Shown: positions 1 through 14,183 of the stretch, in pieces | How the letters are laid out: each line of letters opens with the position of its first letter | How positions within the stretch are numbered: position 1 is the stretch's first letter | Assembly: GCF_013463155.1 (NCBI RefSeq) | Contig: NZ_CP040781.1 | Location: 1 to 64,000, forward strand | Direction: 5' to 3' | Length of the DNA stretch: 64,000 nt | From: Staphylococcus sp. 17KM0847 | GTDB taxonomy: Bacteria > Bacillota > Bacilli > Staphylococcales > Staphylococcaceae | Position numbers and translations under genes: made by a program | The notes under the pieces: model-generated | What the model was told of the DNA's origin: nothing | Seen by the model: only the letters and a program-made list of their open reading frames with translations | Databases searched by the model: none

Positions 1-126
1 TCTTTCGTAGATTAATCCACAGTTTGTTGATAACGTGTGGATAATTATAAACAACCTGTGATTTTCGTTTTTTAAGAATTTGGGATTTTGTGTATAACTA
101 AAAATTTTAAGGAAGATGGCGTTAAA
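1..126. promoter_or_regulatory. dnaA upstream region with DnaA boxes
   Basis: Two exact matches to the DnaA-box consensus TTATNCACA lie on the minus strand, reading TGTGGATAA at 36-44 and TGTGTATAA at 89-97. A one-mismatch copy (TAATCCACA) is at 13-21. This is the expected upstream subregion of a bipartite Firmicutes oriC and probably mediates dnaA autoregulation. The region continues outside the window on the left. Confidence 0.75.
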
Positions 127-1470
127 ATGACAGAACAAGAACTATGGAAAGAAGTGCTTAATCTGGTTCAAGAAGCTCTAGTTGAGTCGTCTTACAATAC
201 ATGGTTTAAAGATACTGATATTCATTCATTATCTGATAATACCATTACGCTTATTGCTAATAATGCATTTACTGCTAATTGGATTATTGAAAATTATCAC
301 GATATGATTGTTGAATATGTTAACGCTATTTCTGGCTATAATATTCAAGCAGTGAAGGTATTAACTGAAGACGACCTCGTAGAACTAAAAACTGATTTGG
401 CAACAGCTCCAAAACCTACAAAACAAGTAGATGCTTTTACTTCACAAACCGAACAATTCAATACAAATAATACTTTTGATACATTTGTTCCTGGTCCAGG
501 CAATAAATTTGTATATGCTGCAAGTCTTGCTGTTGCTGAATCACCAGCTAAATCCTACAATCCATTATTCATTTATGGGGGTGTAGGCTTAGGTAAGACA
601 CACTTAATGCATGCAATTGGACATTTTGTTTTAGAAAACAATAAAGATGCTAAAGTCCTTTACACATCAAGTGAAAAATTTACAAATGAGTTTATCCAAT
701 CTATTCGTAATAATGAAACTGAAAAATTTCGCGAAAAATTCCGTAATATCGATATTTTACTTATAGATGACATCCAATTTATTCAGAAAAAAGAACAAAC
801 TCAAGAAGAATTTTTCCATACTTTCAATGACTTACATCAGAACAATAAACAAATCGTCATATCTAGTGATCGCCCACCAAGAGAAATTGCAACACTAGAA
901 GAACGATTAACATCGCGTTTCCAATGGGGACTCATTGTCGACATTACACCACCAGATTTTGAAACACGTATGGCTATTTTGCAAAAAAAGACTGAAAAAG
1001 CAGATATTGATATTCCAATTGATGTACTTAATTATATTGCAAACCAAATTCAGACGAACGTTCGTGAATTGGAAGGTGCATTAAATCGTGTAAATGCTTA
1101 TTCAAAACTTCAAGGAAAACCTATTACAACTGAACTTGCAGCAGATGCGCTTAAAGACATTATTCAAGTCACACAATCTAAAAAAATTACAATTCAAGAT
1201 ATTCAAAAAGTTGTAGGTGCCTATTACCACGTACGAATTGAAGATTTTGCTGCTAAAAAACGAACAAAATCTATTGCTTATCCACGTCAAATTGCAATGT
1301 ATCTTTCACGTGAACTCACAGATTTTTCACTTCCTAAAATTGGAGAAGAATTTGGCGGACGTGATCACACAACAGTCATACATGCACACGATAAAATAAA
1401 AAAAGAACTTGAAAATGATGCAACATTAAAGCAAGAAATTGAAAACTTGGAGAAAGAAATTAGAAGTTAA
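127..1470 (+). CDS. dnaA: Chromosomal replication initiator protein DnaA
   Basis: DnaA binds DnaA boxes at oriC, forms an ATP-dependent filament, melts the origin and loads the DnaB helicase. The 447-residue product has an N-terminal DnaB-interaction domain, a variable linker (about residues 85-115), an AAA+ core with Walker A GGVGLGKTH and Walker B LLIDDIQF, and a C-terminal helix-turn-helix with the signature GGRDHTTV. I start it at the ATG at 127, where the protein begins MTEQELWKEV as in S. aureus. An in-frame upstream TTG at 88 would add a non-conserved extension. It is the first gene of the window and is followed by the oriC unwinding region. Confidence 0.97.
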   Translation: MTEQELWKEVLNLVQEALVESSYNTWFKDTDIHSLSDNTITLIANNAFTANWIIENYHDMIVEYVNAISGYNIQAVKVLTEDDLVELKTDLATAPKPTKQVDAFTSQTEQFNTNNTFDTFVPGPGNKFVYAASLAVAESPAKSYNPLFIYGGVGLGKTHLMHAIGHFVLENNKDAKVLYTSSEKFTNEFIQSIRNNETEKFREKFRNIDILLIDDIQFIQKKEQTQEEFFHTFNDLHQNNKQIVISSDRPPREIATLEERLTSRFQWGLIVDITPPDFETRMAILQKKTEKADIDIPIDVLNYIANQIQTNVRELEGALNRVNAYSKLQGKPITTELAADALKDIIQVTQSKKITIQDIQKVVGAYYHVRIEDFAAKKRTKSIAYPRQIAMYLSRELTDFSLPKIGEEFGGRDHTTVIHAHDKIKKELENDATLKQEIENLEKEIRS

Positions 1471-1491
1471 CTTGGGGATGATGTGCAAAAA

Positions 1492-1625
1492 TTATACACG
1501 TCATTCACAGGTTATCCACATGTTAATATTCACGAATCTCAATACTTCTTCAAGCTTATCCACTAATCCACATGCCCTACTACGATTATTACGATTTTAA
1601 ATACTAACTATAACTTATATAAACG
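1492..1625. other. oriC: oriC: DnaA boxes, DnaA-trio and unwinding element
   Basis: A perfect DnaA box TTATCCACA lies at 1512-1520, with one-mismatch boxes at 1492-1500, 1556-1564 and 1564-1572. The last two are followed by a short GC-rich step (GCCC, 1574-1577) and then a run of trinucleotides, CTA CTA CGA TTA TTA CGA, at about 1577-1595. This matches the DnaA-trio architecture described for the B. subtilis basal unwinding system. An AT-rich stretch to about 1625 would be the DNA unwinding element. The order box pair, GC spacer, trio, AT-rich DUE is read directly; its function is inferred from B. subtilis. Confidence 0.85.
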
Positions 1626-1647
1626 ACTGAAAGGAGTTTACTTTGCT

Positions 1648-2781
1648 ATGGAGTTTTCTATTAGAAGAGACTATTTTATCTCACAATTAAATGACACATT
1701 AAAGGCCATTTCACCACGTACAACATTACCAATTTTGACAGGTATTAAAATAAGTGCAGGTCATGAAGGGATTATATTAACAGGTTCGGATTCTGAAATA
1801 TCAATTGAAATCACAATTCCCAACCAAGTAGAAGGTGAAGAAATTGTAAATGTAATGGAACCGGGTTCAGTAGTATTACCTGGGCGTTTCTTTGTTGATA
1901 TTGTAAAAAAATTACCAGGAAAAGAAGTAAAATTACAAACCAATGATCAATTTCAAACACTCATTACATCTGGACATTCAGAATTTAATTTAAGTGGATT
2001 AGATTCTGAACAATATCCCTTACTTCCTCAAATCTCAAGTGAAGACTCATTACAACTGCCTATTAAGGTGCTTAAAAATATCATAGCGCAAACAAACTTC
2101 GCTGTGTCCACCTCAGAAACACGACCTGTACTTACAGGTGTTAACTGGCTTATACAACAAAATGAATTAATATGCACAGCAACAGATTCGCACCGCTTGG
2201 CTGTAAGAAAATTAAGATTAGAAGACGAAGAAATCAGTGATAAAAATGTTATTATTCCGGGGAAAGCACTGGCAGAATTGAATAAGATTATGACAGATAG
2301 CGAAGACAACATTGATATTTACTTTGCCTCAAATCAAGTATTATTCCGTGTAGGACATATTAATTTTATCTCACGTTTACTTGAGGGACATTACCCAGAT
2401 ACATCACGTTTGTTCCCAGAAAATTACGAGATCAAGCTTGGACTGGACAACAATGATTTCTACCATGCTATTGATCGAGCATCATTATTAGCACGTGAAG
2501 GTGGAAATAATGTTATTAAGTTGAGTACAGGCAATAATCAGGTTGAATTATCTTCTACATCACCTGAAATTGGGACAGTGAAAGAAGAAGTAACGGCTAA
2601 TGAAGTTGAAGGTGGAAACTTAAAAATTTCTTTTAACTCTAAATACATGATGGATGCGTTGAAAGCAATTGATAATGATGAAGTAGAAGTTGCATTTTTT
2701 GGTACGATGAAACCATTTATTTTAAAACCCAAAGATGATGATACGGTCACACAACTCATCTTGCCAATTAGAACATATTAA
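1648..2781 (+). CDS. dnaN: DNA polymerase III beta sliding clamp
   Basis: This 377-residue protein is the ring-shaped processivity clamp of the replicase. It also binds many repair and regulatory proteins through their clamp-binding motifs. Length and sequence fit the three-domain bacterial clamp family, with the typical C-terminus ending TQLILPIRTY. The start ATG at 1648 is preceded by a strong ribosome binding site (AAAGGAGTTT). It follows the dnaA/oriC region in the usual orientation. Confidence 0.97.
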   Translation: MEFSIRRDYFISQLNDTLKAISPRTTLPILTGIKISAGHEGIILTGSDSEISIEITIPNQVEGEEIVNVMEPGSVVLPGRFFVDIVKKLPGKEVKLQTNDQFQTLITSGHSEFNLSGLDSEQYPLLPQISSEDSLQLPIKVLKNIIAQTNFAVSTSETRPVLTGVNWLIQQNELICTATDSHRLAVRKLRLEDEEISDKNVIIPGKALAELNKIMTDSEDNIDIYFASNQVLFRVGHINFISRLLEGHYPDTSRLFPENYEIKLGLDNNDFYHAIDRASLLAREGGNNVIKLSTGNNQVELSSTSPEIGTVKEEVTANEVEGGNLKISFNSKYMMDALKAIDNDEVEVAFFGTMKPFILKPKDDDTVTQLILPIRTY

Positions 2782-2835
2782 AAATTCTCCTGAAGAGTTG
2801 AGTAAATCCTTTTAACAAACTAGTCACTTTTGCTG

Positions 2836-2892
2836 GAGCGAGATTAGAAAGCTTTTGTAACCATGAGCTTCTATCTCGCTCTCTTTATTTTG
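2836..2892 (+). terminator. Terminator after dnaN
   Basis: GAGCGAGAT at 2836-2844 pairs with ATCTCGCTC at 2873-2881, with extra AGAAAGCT/AGCTTCT pairing inside. A T-rich tail follows (TCTTTATTTTG). It would separate dnaN from the next gene. Confidence 0.7.
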
Positions 2893-2985
2893 CTTTGTAA
2901 AGTAATACTGTTCTCATAAACGTGTATCAAGGTAAAATAGAATTTAATGAGAATAACTTTTAGGTGATGAATGGAGGAACAGCAA

Positions 2986-3672
2986 ATGAAAAGAAAAGCA
3001 TCTATCTGGATTACAGTGTGTTTAGCTTTACTAGCTATGGCCGGTTTCTTATTACTGAATGCAAAATATGAGGATAGCTTAGAGGGGCGTGTACTAAATA
3101 AAGATACGGAACAACAACCCAAAAAAGGAAATCCCAAAAGTAAAGTTAAGCTCGTACTATTTGGCGATTACAAATGTCCGTATTGTGGCGCATTTGAGCG
3201 TAATATGATGCCTAAAATTCAAAAAGACTATATTGAAACAGATCAGGTTGAATTACGATATGTGAATGTACTGGTACATGGTCAAGAGTCAGAGCGAAGT
3301 GCCAAAGCGGATTTGGCAGTATATCATTATGCTCCTGAAGCATACTGGGTGTTTCATAACAATCTTTATCATCAGCAGCCTCGATCTAAACAAGCAGTAT
3401 CTGAGGAAAAGTGGTTGACGGATAAGCTGATTAAAAAACAAGTAAGCGCATTAGATATTTCTCAAAGTAAAAAAGAAAAAATATTAAATGCCTATCGCAA
3501 TGATAAGCAATTCGTAAAAGACGTTAAGTCAGATCATCAGTTGGCTAAAAAATATAAAGTTCCTGAAGTACCGTCTGTTTATGTTAATGGCAAACGAATT
3601 AAAGATGTTACAGATTATAAAGTGATAACAGATGCAATAGACAAAGAAATGCGTGCACAGACAACAAAATAA
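2986..3672 (+). CDS. DsbA/thioredoxin-fold membrane-anchored or secreted protein
   Basis: A 228-residue protein with an N-terminal hydrophobic segment (about residues 5-22) that should serve as signal or anchor. A thioredoxin_4/DsbA-like domain follows, with FGDYKCPYCGAF carrying the CxxC redox pair (CPYC) and a late cis-Pro region (PEVPSVYVNGKRI). By family it is an extracytoplasmic thiol-disulfide oxidoreductase of the BdbD/DsbA type. I chose the ATG at 2986 because GGAGG lies about 8 nt upstream; an ATG at 2971 would put that GGAGG inside the gene. It stands alone, between the dnaN terminator and the S4-domain gene, an unusual place for such a gene. No DsbB-like partner is adjacent. Confidence 0.85.
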   Translation: MKRKASIWITVCLALLAMAGFLLLNAKYEDSLEGRVLNKDTEQQPKKGNPKSKVKLVLFGDYKCPYCGAFERNMMPKIQKDYIETDQVELRYVNVLVHGQESERSAKADLAVYHYAPEAYWVFHNNLYHQQPRSKQAVSEEKWLTDKLIKKQVSALDISQSKKEKILNAYRNDKQFVKDVKSDHQLAKKYKVPEVPSVYVNGKRIKDVTDYKVITDAIDKEMRAQTTK

Positions 3673-3724
3673 CGCTGAATATGGCGTGATGAAAATCAAA
3701 TACTGCTACTCTTATTTCGCATCA

Positions 3725-3740
3725 TGTTCCACATGAAACT
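3725..3740. promoter_or_regulatory. parS-like ParB/Spo0J binding site
   Basis: TGTTCCACATGAAACT matches the Firmicutes parS consensus TGTTNCACGTGAAACA at all but two positions (centre G to A, last A to T). parS sites cluster near oriC, and this one is about 2 kb from the origin. No second copy was noticed elsewhere in the window by eye. Confidence 0.6.
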
Positions 3741-3801
3741 TTCTAAACCATACAACTCAAAATAATGGGAAATGAAACATGAAATTTTTTCAGTAAAAAG
3801 G

Positions 3802-3807
3802 TATAAT
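3802..3807 (+). promoter_or_regulatory. Probable -10 element for the S4-domain gene and recF
   Basis: A perfect TATAAT lies at 3802-3807, followed by a short leader to the S4-domain gene. The corresponding -35 region is poor (ATGAAA at about 3779-3784). It would drive the S4-recF-gyrB series. Confidence 0.5.
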
Positions 3808-3841
3808 ATATAAGTGAGTAATTATGAATGGAGTGATTATT

Positions 3842-4059
3842 TTGGCTGAAGAAGTTATTGTCGAAAGCGTGTTAACACTGGGACAATTTTTAAACTATGA
3901 AGGTATCATCGAATCAGGTGGTCAAGCAAAGTGGTTTTTACAAGAATATGAGGTGTTTTTAAACGGTGAACATGAAACACGTCGCGGCAAAAAACTTAAT
4001 GACGGAGATCAAATAGACATCCCTGAGGTAGGATCATACATCATCAAAATTGGTGAACA

Positions 4060-4063
<4 letters not shown>
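3842..4063 (+). CDS. yaaA: S4-domain RNA-binding protein YaaA/RlbA family
   Basis: A small (73-residue) S4-like RNA-binding protein found between dnaN and recF throughout Bacillales. The core [18 protein letters not shown] plus [15 protein letters not shown] is the S4 fold signature (a loop around GG..K and an RRGKK strand). Its role is not well established; it may be linked to ribosome function. I favour the TTG at 3842 because GGAG (3830-3833) is 8 nt upstream. GTG at 3833 and ATG at 3824 are in-frame alternatives without a well-placed ribosome binding site. Its stop overlaps the recF start (ATGA), implying translational coupling. Confidence 0.88.
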
Positions 4064-7120
<3,057 letters not shown>

Positions 7121-7156
7121 CATGTGTACAGGAAAAATAAAAAGGAGGATATCTTG

Positions 7157-9748
7157 ATGGCTGGAACACCTGAATCAAGAATTAATGAACGCAATATCAG
7201 CAAAGAGATGCGAGAGTCATTTTTAGACTATGCTATGAGTGTTATTGTATCTCGTGCATTGCCAGATGTAAGAGATGGTTTGAAGCCAGTACATCGCCGT
7301 ATACTTTATGGGCTTAACGAACAAGGCATGACTCCAGATAAGCCATATAAAAAGTCGGCACGTATCGTCGGAGATGTTATGGGGAAATATCATCCACATG
7401 GTGATTCGTCTATTTATGAAGCCATGGTACGAATGGCGCAGGACTTCAGTTATCGCTATCCACTTGTAGATGGACAAGGTAACTTTGGCTCGATGGATGG
7501 CGATGGTGCAGCAGCAATGCGTTATACAGAGGCAAGAATGACAAAACTTGCCTTAGAGTTATTACGAGATATTAACAAAGATACAATTGATTTTATTGAT
7601 AACTATGATGGCAGTGAGCGTGAACCCAGTGTTTTACCATCGCGCTTTCCCAACTTACTTGTCAATGGTGCAGCAGGTATTGCGGTTGGGATGGCAACGA
7701 ATATTCCCCCACATAATATGCGAGAAGTCATTGATGGTGTGCTTAGTTTAAGCCATAATCCAGATATTTCTATTGCTGAACTGATGGAGGATATTCAAGG
7801 ACCAGATTTTCCAACTGCAGGCTTAATCTTAGGTAAAAGTGGTATTCGTCGAGCATATGAAACAGGGAAAGGTTCTATTGTTGTACGTGCTAAGGCAGAG
7901 ATTGAGTCACGTGGTGGTGGACGTGAACGCATCGTAGTTACAGAAATACCATTCCAAGTTAATAAAGCACGTATGATTGAGAAAATTGCTGATCTCGTTC
8001 GTGATAAAAAAATAGATGGTATTACAGACTTACGTGATGAAACAAGTTTGCGTACAGGTGTGCGTGTTGTTATTGATGTCCGTAAAGATGCTAATGCGAA
8101 TGTTATTCTTAACAACTTGTATAAGCAAACGCCGTTACAATCATCTTTTGGTTTTAATATGATTGCTTTAGTGAATGGGCGTCCAAAGCTCATCACTTTA
8201 AAAGAAGCACTATATCATTATTTAGAACACCAGAAAGAGGTTGTACGCCGTCGTACAGAATATAATTTGCGTAAAGCTAAAGATCGTGCGCATATTCTCG
8301 AAGGTTTACGAATTGCTTTAGATCATATTGATGAAATCATTACAATTATTCGTGAGTCTGAAACGGATAAAGTGGCAATGGCAACATTACAGACGCGTTT
8401 TACTTTATCAGAGCGTCAAGCGCAAGCTATTTTAGACATGCGTTTAAGACGTTTGACAGGCTTAGAACGAGATAAAATCGAAAGTGAATATAAAGAACTA
8501 GTCGCTTATATTCAAGAGCTTGAGTCTATTCTTGCAGATGAAAATAAACTGTTAGCACTTGTTCGTGAAGAATTAACTGAAATCAAGGAACGTTATGGTG
8601 ATGAACGCCGTACAGAAATACAATTAGGTGGCATTGATCATCTGGAAGATGAGGACTTAATTCCAGAAGAACAAATCGTTATTTCATTAAGCCATAATAA
8701 CTACATTAAACGTTTGCCAGTTTCAACATATCGTGCACAAAATCGTGGTGGACGTGGTGTTCAAGGTATGAATACATTAGAAGATGACTTTGTGAGTCAG
8801 CTCGTAACAACAAGTACACACAACCATGTTCTGTTTTTCACAAATAAAGGGCGTGTATACAAGCTTAAAGGATACGAAGTCCCGGAACTCTCCCGTCAGT
8901 CTAAAGGTATTCCTGTTGTGAATGCGATTGCCCTAGAGAATGATGAAGTTATTAGTACAATGATTGCAGTTAAAGATTTGGACTCTGAAGATGACTTCTT
9001 AGTGTTTGTAACGAAAAAAGGATTGATTAAACGCTCAGCTTTGAGCAACTTTAATCGCATTAATAAAAACGGTAAAATTGCTATTAAGTTTCGAGATGAG
9101 GATGAGCTTGTAGCAGTACGTTTAACAGATGGTCATAAACATATTCTTATCGGTACATCACAAGCATCATTAATTCGTTTCGAAGAGCAAGAAATTCGTG
9201 CGATGAGTCGAATTGCAGCCGGTGTTAAAGGTATCAGTTTACGAGAAAATGATGAAGTTATTGGACTAGGTGTGACAGACGCAGAAGATAAAAATAATGA
9301 TGAAATTCTTGTTGTAACTGAAAAAGGATATGGTAAGAGAACACCCGTTTCAGAATATCGCTTATCACGCCGTGCCGGCATGGGAATTAAGACAGCGAAT
9401 ATTACAGAAAGAAATGGTAAGCTGGTATGTATTACGACAGTCGAAGGTGATGAGGATATTATGGTCGTTACAGATCATGGTGTGATTATTCGTATGGAAG
9501 TAGAAGATATCTCAGTAAATGGCCGTAATACACAAGGCGTGCGTTTAATTCGTTTAGATGAGGATCAATATGTATCTACCGTAGCTAAAGTAAAACAAGA
9601 ACCAGATTTACTTGAAGAAGAAATAGAAGACGGAAAGATGTCTAAAAAAACTTCTGAAGATACATCATCTCAAGAGATGTTAAGAGAAGATTTTATGTCA
9701 CGTGTTGAAGAAGATATTGCGGAAGACGATACATCATCTAATGAATAA
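7157..9748 (+). CDS. gyrA: DNA gyrase subunit A
   Basis: The DNA breakage-reunion subunit of gyrase, 863 residues, starting at the ATG at 7157 behind AAAGGAGG. The catalytic tyrosine is Tyr123 in MRYTEARM. The quinolone-resistance region reads [12 protein letters not shown], giving Ser84 and Glu88, the quinolone-susceptible residues in S. aureus numbering. The C-terminal beta-pinwheel contains the GyrA-box [10 protein letters not shown], needed to wrap DNA. The tail beyond about residue 810 is acidic and Ser/Glu-rich, as in other staphylococci. It lies 36 nt after gyrB and should be co-transcribed with it. Confidence 0.97.
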   Translation: MAGTPESRINERNISKEMRESFLDYAMSVIVSRALPDVRDGLKPVHRRILYGLNEQGMTPDKPYKKSARIVGDVMGKYHPHGDSSIYEAMVRMAQDFSYRYPLVDGQGNFGSMDGDGAAAMRYTEARMTKLALELLRDINKDTIDFIDNYDGSEREPSVLPSRFPNLLVNGAAGIAVGMATNIPPHNMREVIDGVLSLSHNPDISIAELMEDIQGPDFPTAGLILGKSGIRRAYETGKGSIVVRAKAEIESRGGGRERIVVTEIPFQVNKARMIEKIADLVRDKKIDGITDLRDETSLRTGVRVVIDVRKDANANVILNNLYKQTPLQSSFGFNMIALVNGRPKLITLKEALYHYLEHQKEVVRRRTEYNLRKAKDRAHILEGLRIALDHIDEIITIIRESETDKVAMATLQTRFTLSERQAQAILDMRLRRLTGLERDKIESEYKELVAYIQELESILADENKLLALVREELTEIKERYGDERRTEIQLGGIDHLEDEDLIPEEQIVISLSHNNYIKRLPVSTYRAQNRGGRGVQGMNTLEDDFVSQLVTTSTHNHVLFFTNKGRVYKLKGYEVPELSRQSKGIPVVNAIALENDEVISTMIAVKDLDSEDDFLVFVTKKGLIKRSALSNFNRINKNGKIAIKFRDEDELVAVRLTDGHKHILIGTSQASLIRFEEQEIRAMSRIAAGVKGISLRENDEVIGLGVTDAEDKNNDEILVVTEKGYGKRTPVSEYRLSRRAGMGIKTANITERNGKLVCITTVEGDEDIMVVTDHGVIIRMEVEDISVNGRNTQGVRLIRLDEDQYVSTVAKVKQEPDLLEEEIEDGKMSKKTSEDTSSQEMLREDFMSRVEEDIAEDDTSSNE

Positions 9749-9754
9749 TATAAA

Positions 9755-9790
9755 AAAGAAGGTCTACTTGTAGAGGTAGATCTTCTTTTT
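9755..9790. terminator. Bidirectional terminator between gyrA and nnrD
   Basis: AAAGAAGGTCTAC (9756-9767 region) pairs with GTAGATCTTCTTT (9776-9788), with A-rich and T-rich flanks on either side. It can serve gyrA on the plus strand and nnrD on the minus strand. Confidence 0.8.
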
Positions 9791-9795
9791 ATACT

Positions 9796-10608
9796 TTATT
9801 GTTCTAATTGCTTCATTGCGTACGGGATTTCATCAATAATTTTAGAGGGTGGAACAACGTACATATCTTTAGATAGTTTTTCTCCAATATAACTGTGCGT
9901 ATATGCTGCGCTTGTAACGGCATCAACGGTATCATCAAATTGACCGACAAAACTTGTAATCATGCCTGCTAAAGTATCCCCCATTCCTCCTGTTGCCATA
10001 GCGGGTGTTCCAATCTGTAATTTATATTCATTCTCTTTAAAGAAAATTTCAGTCCCATGTTTTTTTAGGACGACTGTTGCACCGATATGATTCACTGCGG
10101 CGCGATTACGTTCGTAAGTTTGTTCATCAATTGGAATTCCACTGAGACGCTCCCATTCTTTTTGGTGGGGGGTATAGATTATATTACATGCAGGTATATC
10201 TGGTTTTAACTTACTCACTATTGATATAGCATCACCATCAACAATGAGTGTGTGGTGTGGCTGAATATTTTGAAGTAAAAATGTCATCGCATTATTTCCT
10301 TTAAAATCTAAACCTAATCCAGGTCCTATAAGGATGCAATCCGATTGCTCGATCACTTTTGTAAGCTTTTTCGTATCATTAATATCAATAACCATTGCTT
10401 CAGGGCAACGTGAATGGAGTGCAACATGGTTTGTTGGATGAGTAGCAACCGTAATGAGCCCACTACCACTATAAACACAGGCACGTGCTGCTAACATTAT
10501 GGCACCGCCTAAAGTTGCATTACCCCCAATGAGTAAAATACGTCCATAATCACCTTTATGTGTATCTTGCTTGCGTTTTGGTATTTTTACATCTGACAAT
10601 ATTTCCAT
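9796..10608 (-). CDS. nnrD: ADP-dependent NAD(P)H-hydrate dehydratase
   Basis: Repairs hydrated NAD(P)H by ATP/ADP-dependent dehydration. The 270-residue product corresponds only to the C-terminal YjeF (ribokinase-like) domain; the epimerase half found in two-domain homologues is absent. Visible motifs are the GGN near the N-terminus, ILIGPGLGLD, and the anion-hole/catalytic segment ATGGMGDTLAGMI. AGGAGG precedes the start on the minus strand. It is convergent with gyrA and occupies the same chromosomal slot as in S. aureus. Confidence 0.92.
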   Translation of the reverse strand: MEILSDVKIPKRKQDTHKGDYGRILLIGGNATLGGAIMLAARACVYSGSGLITVATHPTNHVALHSRCPEAMVIDINDTKKLTKVIEQSDCILIGPGLGLDFKGNNAMTFLLQNIQPHHTLIVDGDAISIVSKLKPDIPACNIIYTPHQKEWERLSGIPIDEQTYERNRAAVNHIGATVVLKKHGTEIFFKENEYKLQIGTPAMATGGMGDTLAGMITSFVGQFDDTVDAVTSAAYTHSYIGEKLSKDMYVVPPSKIIDEIPYAMKQLEQ

Positions 10609-10823
10609 TGTTAAAACCTCCTATCTGGCATTCCCTTTGATTACATCAAGATATATTATACGTGCTACCTTTATTCGTCAATAGATAAAATAAGAACGTT
10701 TTATTATAGTGCATTGTTAATACAATACCTTATTACGGATATTGTCAGAGCTATTGTATCCAAGATGAGGTGATTTTATACTAACAGTAATAGATCATCA
10801 TTGATCAAGGGGGTATGGAATGT

Positions 10824-12344
10824 ATGATTTTATATTTAACAGGAGATACATTGCGCATTGATGACATACGTGCTTTTTTACAACAACAGGGGACAGTAGC
10901 AGTGACATCTGATGCGATACAACGGGTTAAAGAGAGTCGGGCCATTGTTGAACAGATTATTAATAATAAGGAAACAGTATATGGTATTACAACAGGATTT
11001 GGATTGTTTAGCGACGTTTTAATCGATCCACAAAAATATAATCAATTACAGGTCAATCTTATTCGTTCACATGCTTGTGGTGTGGGTCAACCATTTGAAG
11101 AAAATGTTGTACTCGTTATGATGTTATTAAGGTTAAATACATTACTAAAAGGACATTCTGGTGTTACATTAGATTTAGTTGAACAACTTCAATTTTTTAT
11201 TAATAAACGTATTATTCCAGTGATTCCACAACAAGGCTCTCTAGGGGCTTCGGGAGACTTGGCACCTTTATCACATTTGGCTTTAGCATTGATTGGAGAA
11301 GGTGAAGTTTATTATCAAAGAGAAATATTAGACAGCAGGGAGGTCTTAAAAAAGCTGTGTCGTCAACCACTAAAATTACAAGCTAAAGAAGGCTTAGCAT
11401 TGATTAATGGCACACAAGCAATGACAGCACAAGGTGTTATTACGTATATAGAGGTCGAAAGTTTAGGTTACCAGGCTGAATGGATTGCTGCTTTGACACA
11501 TCAAGCATTGAGAGGAATTACAGATGCTTATCATGAAGCCATACATATTGTGCGAAATTTTGATGAACAAACTGATGTTGCAGGACGGATGTTAGACTGG
11601 CTAAAAGGGTCAGAACTTACGACGAAGCAAGGTGAAGTACGTGTTCAAGACCCTTATACATTACGCTGTATTCCTCAAATTCATGGTGCGAGTTTTCAAG
11701 TGTTCAATTATGTTCGTGAAAAGCTAGAATTTGAAATGAACGCAGCCAATGATAACCCTCTCATTTTTCAGCAAGGTGAAGAAACATTAGTCATTTCAGG
11801 AGGTAATTTTCATGGACAACCTGTAGCATTTGCACTAGATTTTTTGAAAATTGGGACAAGTGAGCTAGGCAATGTATCTGAGCGACGATTAGAACGTCTG
11901 GTCAATCCTCAACTTAATGGAGATTTACCTGCATTTTTAAGTCCAGAACCCGGTTTGCAAAGTGGGATGATGATTATGCAATATGTTGCGGCAAGCTTAG
12001 TATCGGAAAATAAAACACTAGCACATCCTGCAAGTGTTGATTCCATACCTTCATCAGCAAATCAAGAAGATCATGTTTCGATGGGGACGATTGCTGCAAG
12101 GCATGGCTATCAAATATTGGATAATGTACGTCGTATATTAGCAATAGAAGCCATTATTGCATTACAAGCAGTGGAGTTAAGAGGTATAGAGCACCTGTCT
12201 CCTAAAACACGTACAAAATACAATGCATTACGTCAAATTGTACCGTCTATTACAAAAGACCGTCAATTCCATAAAGATATTGAGAATGTGGCTAAATATT
12301 TACAAAATGTTGCATATCATAATAAAAGTTGCGAATCAAAGTAA
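10824..12344 (+). CDS. hutH: Histidine ammonia-lyase
   Basis: Converts L-histidine to trans-urocanate and ammonia, the first step of histidine degradation. The 506-residue protein carries the Ala-Ser-Gly triad, in [14 protein letters not shown], that cyclises into the MIO electrophile. It also has the family signatures [23 protein letters not shown] and [12 protein letters not shown] prefer the ATG at 10824, giving [10 protein letters not shown]; the ATG at 10815 directly abuts the ribosome binding site AAGGGGG. No other hut genes are adjacent, as in S. aureus, so the rest of the pathway must lie elsewhere. Confidence 0.95.
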   Translation: MILYLTGDTLRIDDIRAFLQQQGTVAVTSDAIQRVKESRAIVEQIINNKETVYGITTGFGLFSDVLIDPQKYNQLQVNLIRSHACGVGQPFEENVVLVMMLLRLNTLLKGHSGVTLDLVEQLQFFINKRIIPVIPQQGSLGASGDLAPLSHLALALIGEGEVYYQREILDSREVLKKLCRQPLKLQAKEGLALINGTQAMTAQGVITYIEVESLGYQAEWIAALTHQALRGITDAYHEAIHIVRNFDEQTDVAGRMLDWLKGSELTTKQGEVRVQDPYTLRCIPQIHGASFQVFNYVREKLEFEMNAANDNPLIFQQGEETLVISGGNFHGQPVAFALDFLKIGTSELGNVSERRLERLVNPQLNGDLPAFLSPEPGLQSGMMIMQYVAASLVSENKTLAHPASVDSIPSSANQEDHVSMGTIAARHGYQILDNVRRILAIEAIIALQAVELRGIEHLSPKTRTKYNALRQIVPSITKDRQFHKDIENVAKYLQNVAYHNKSCESK

Positions 12345-12394
12345 GTTCTGTTATATTATAAGTAAATTCAGATATTTAATTGTTTGTGGGCTAA

Positions 12395-13934
<1,540 letters not shown>

Positions 13935-13956
13935 GATATATAAATAGAGACTCAAT

Positions 13957-13994
13957 GAACGCGTATTTAGCTATGACTAAGTACGCGTTTTTAA
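13957..13994 (+). terminator. Terminator after serS
   Basis: AACGCGTATTTAG pairs with CTAAGTACGCGTT around a six-base loop and is followed by a T run. Confidence 0.75.
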
Positions 13995-14183
13995 ATGTCA
14001 GTATGAATTTTTAGACTGACTTAACAACAAAAATCAGAAAAATCAAAACAAATAAAACGTTTATTTATAGGAGTTTTTAGAGTGCTTGTAGTCTTAGGTT
14101 TGTATTCGGGATGTCTAAAGGTATAGCATTGATTATTGTTTTATTATATAATCATTTTAATTTTTATGTTGGAGGTGTGAACA

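Noticed and set aside
1303..1318. TCTTTCACGTGAACTC in dnaA as a parS site
   Set aside because: Only 12 of 16 positions match and it encodes conserved DnaA residues.
7157..9748. Quinolone-resistance mutation in gyrA
   Set aside because: Residues 84 and 88 are Ser and Glu, the susceptible state.
12308..12324. GCATATCATAATAAAAG near the end of hutH resembling the SCC core
   Set aside because: It encodes conserved hutH C-terminal residues and lacks the GGGGAA part; coincidence.
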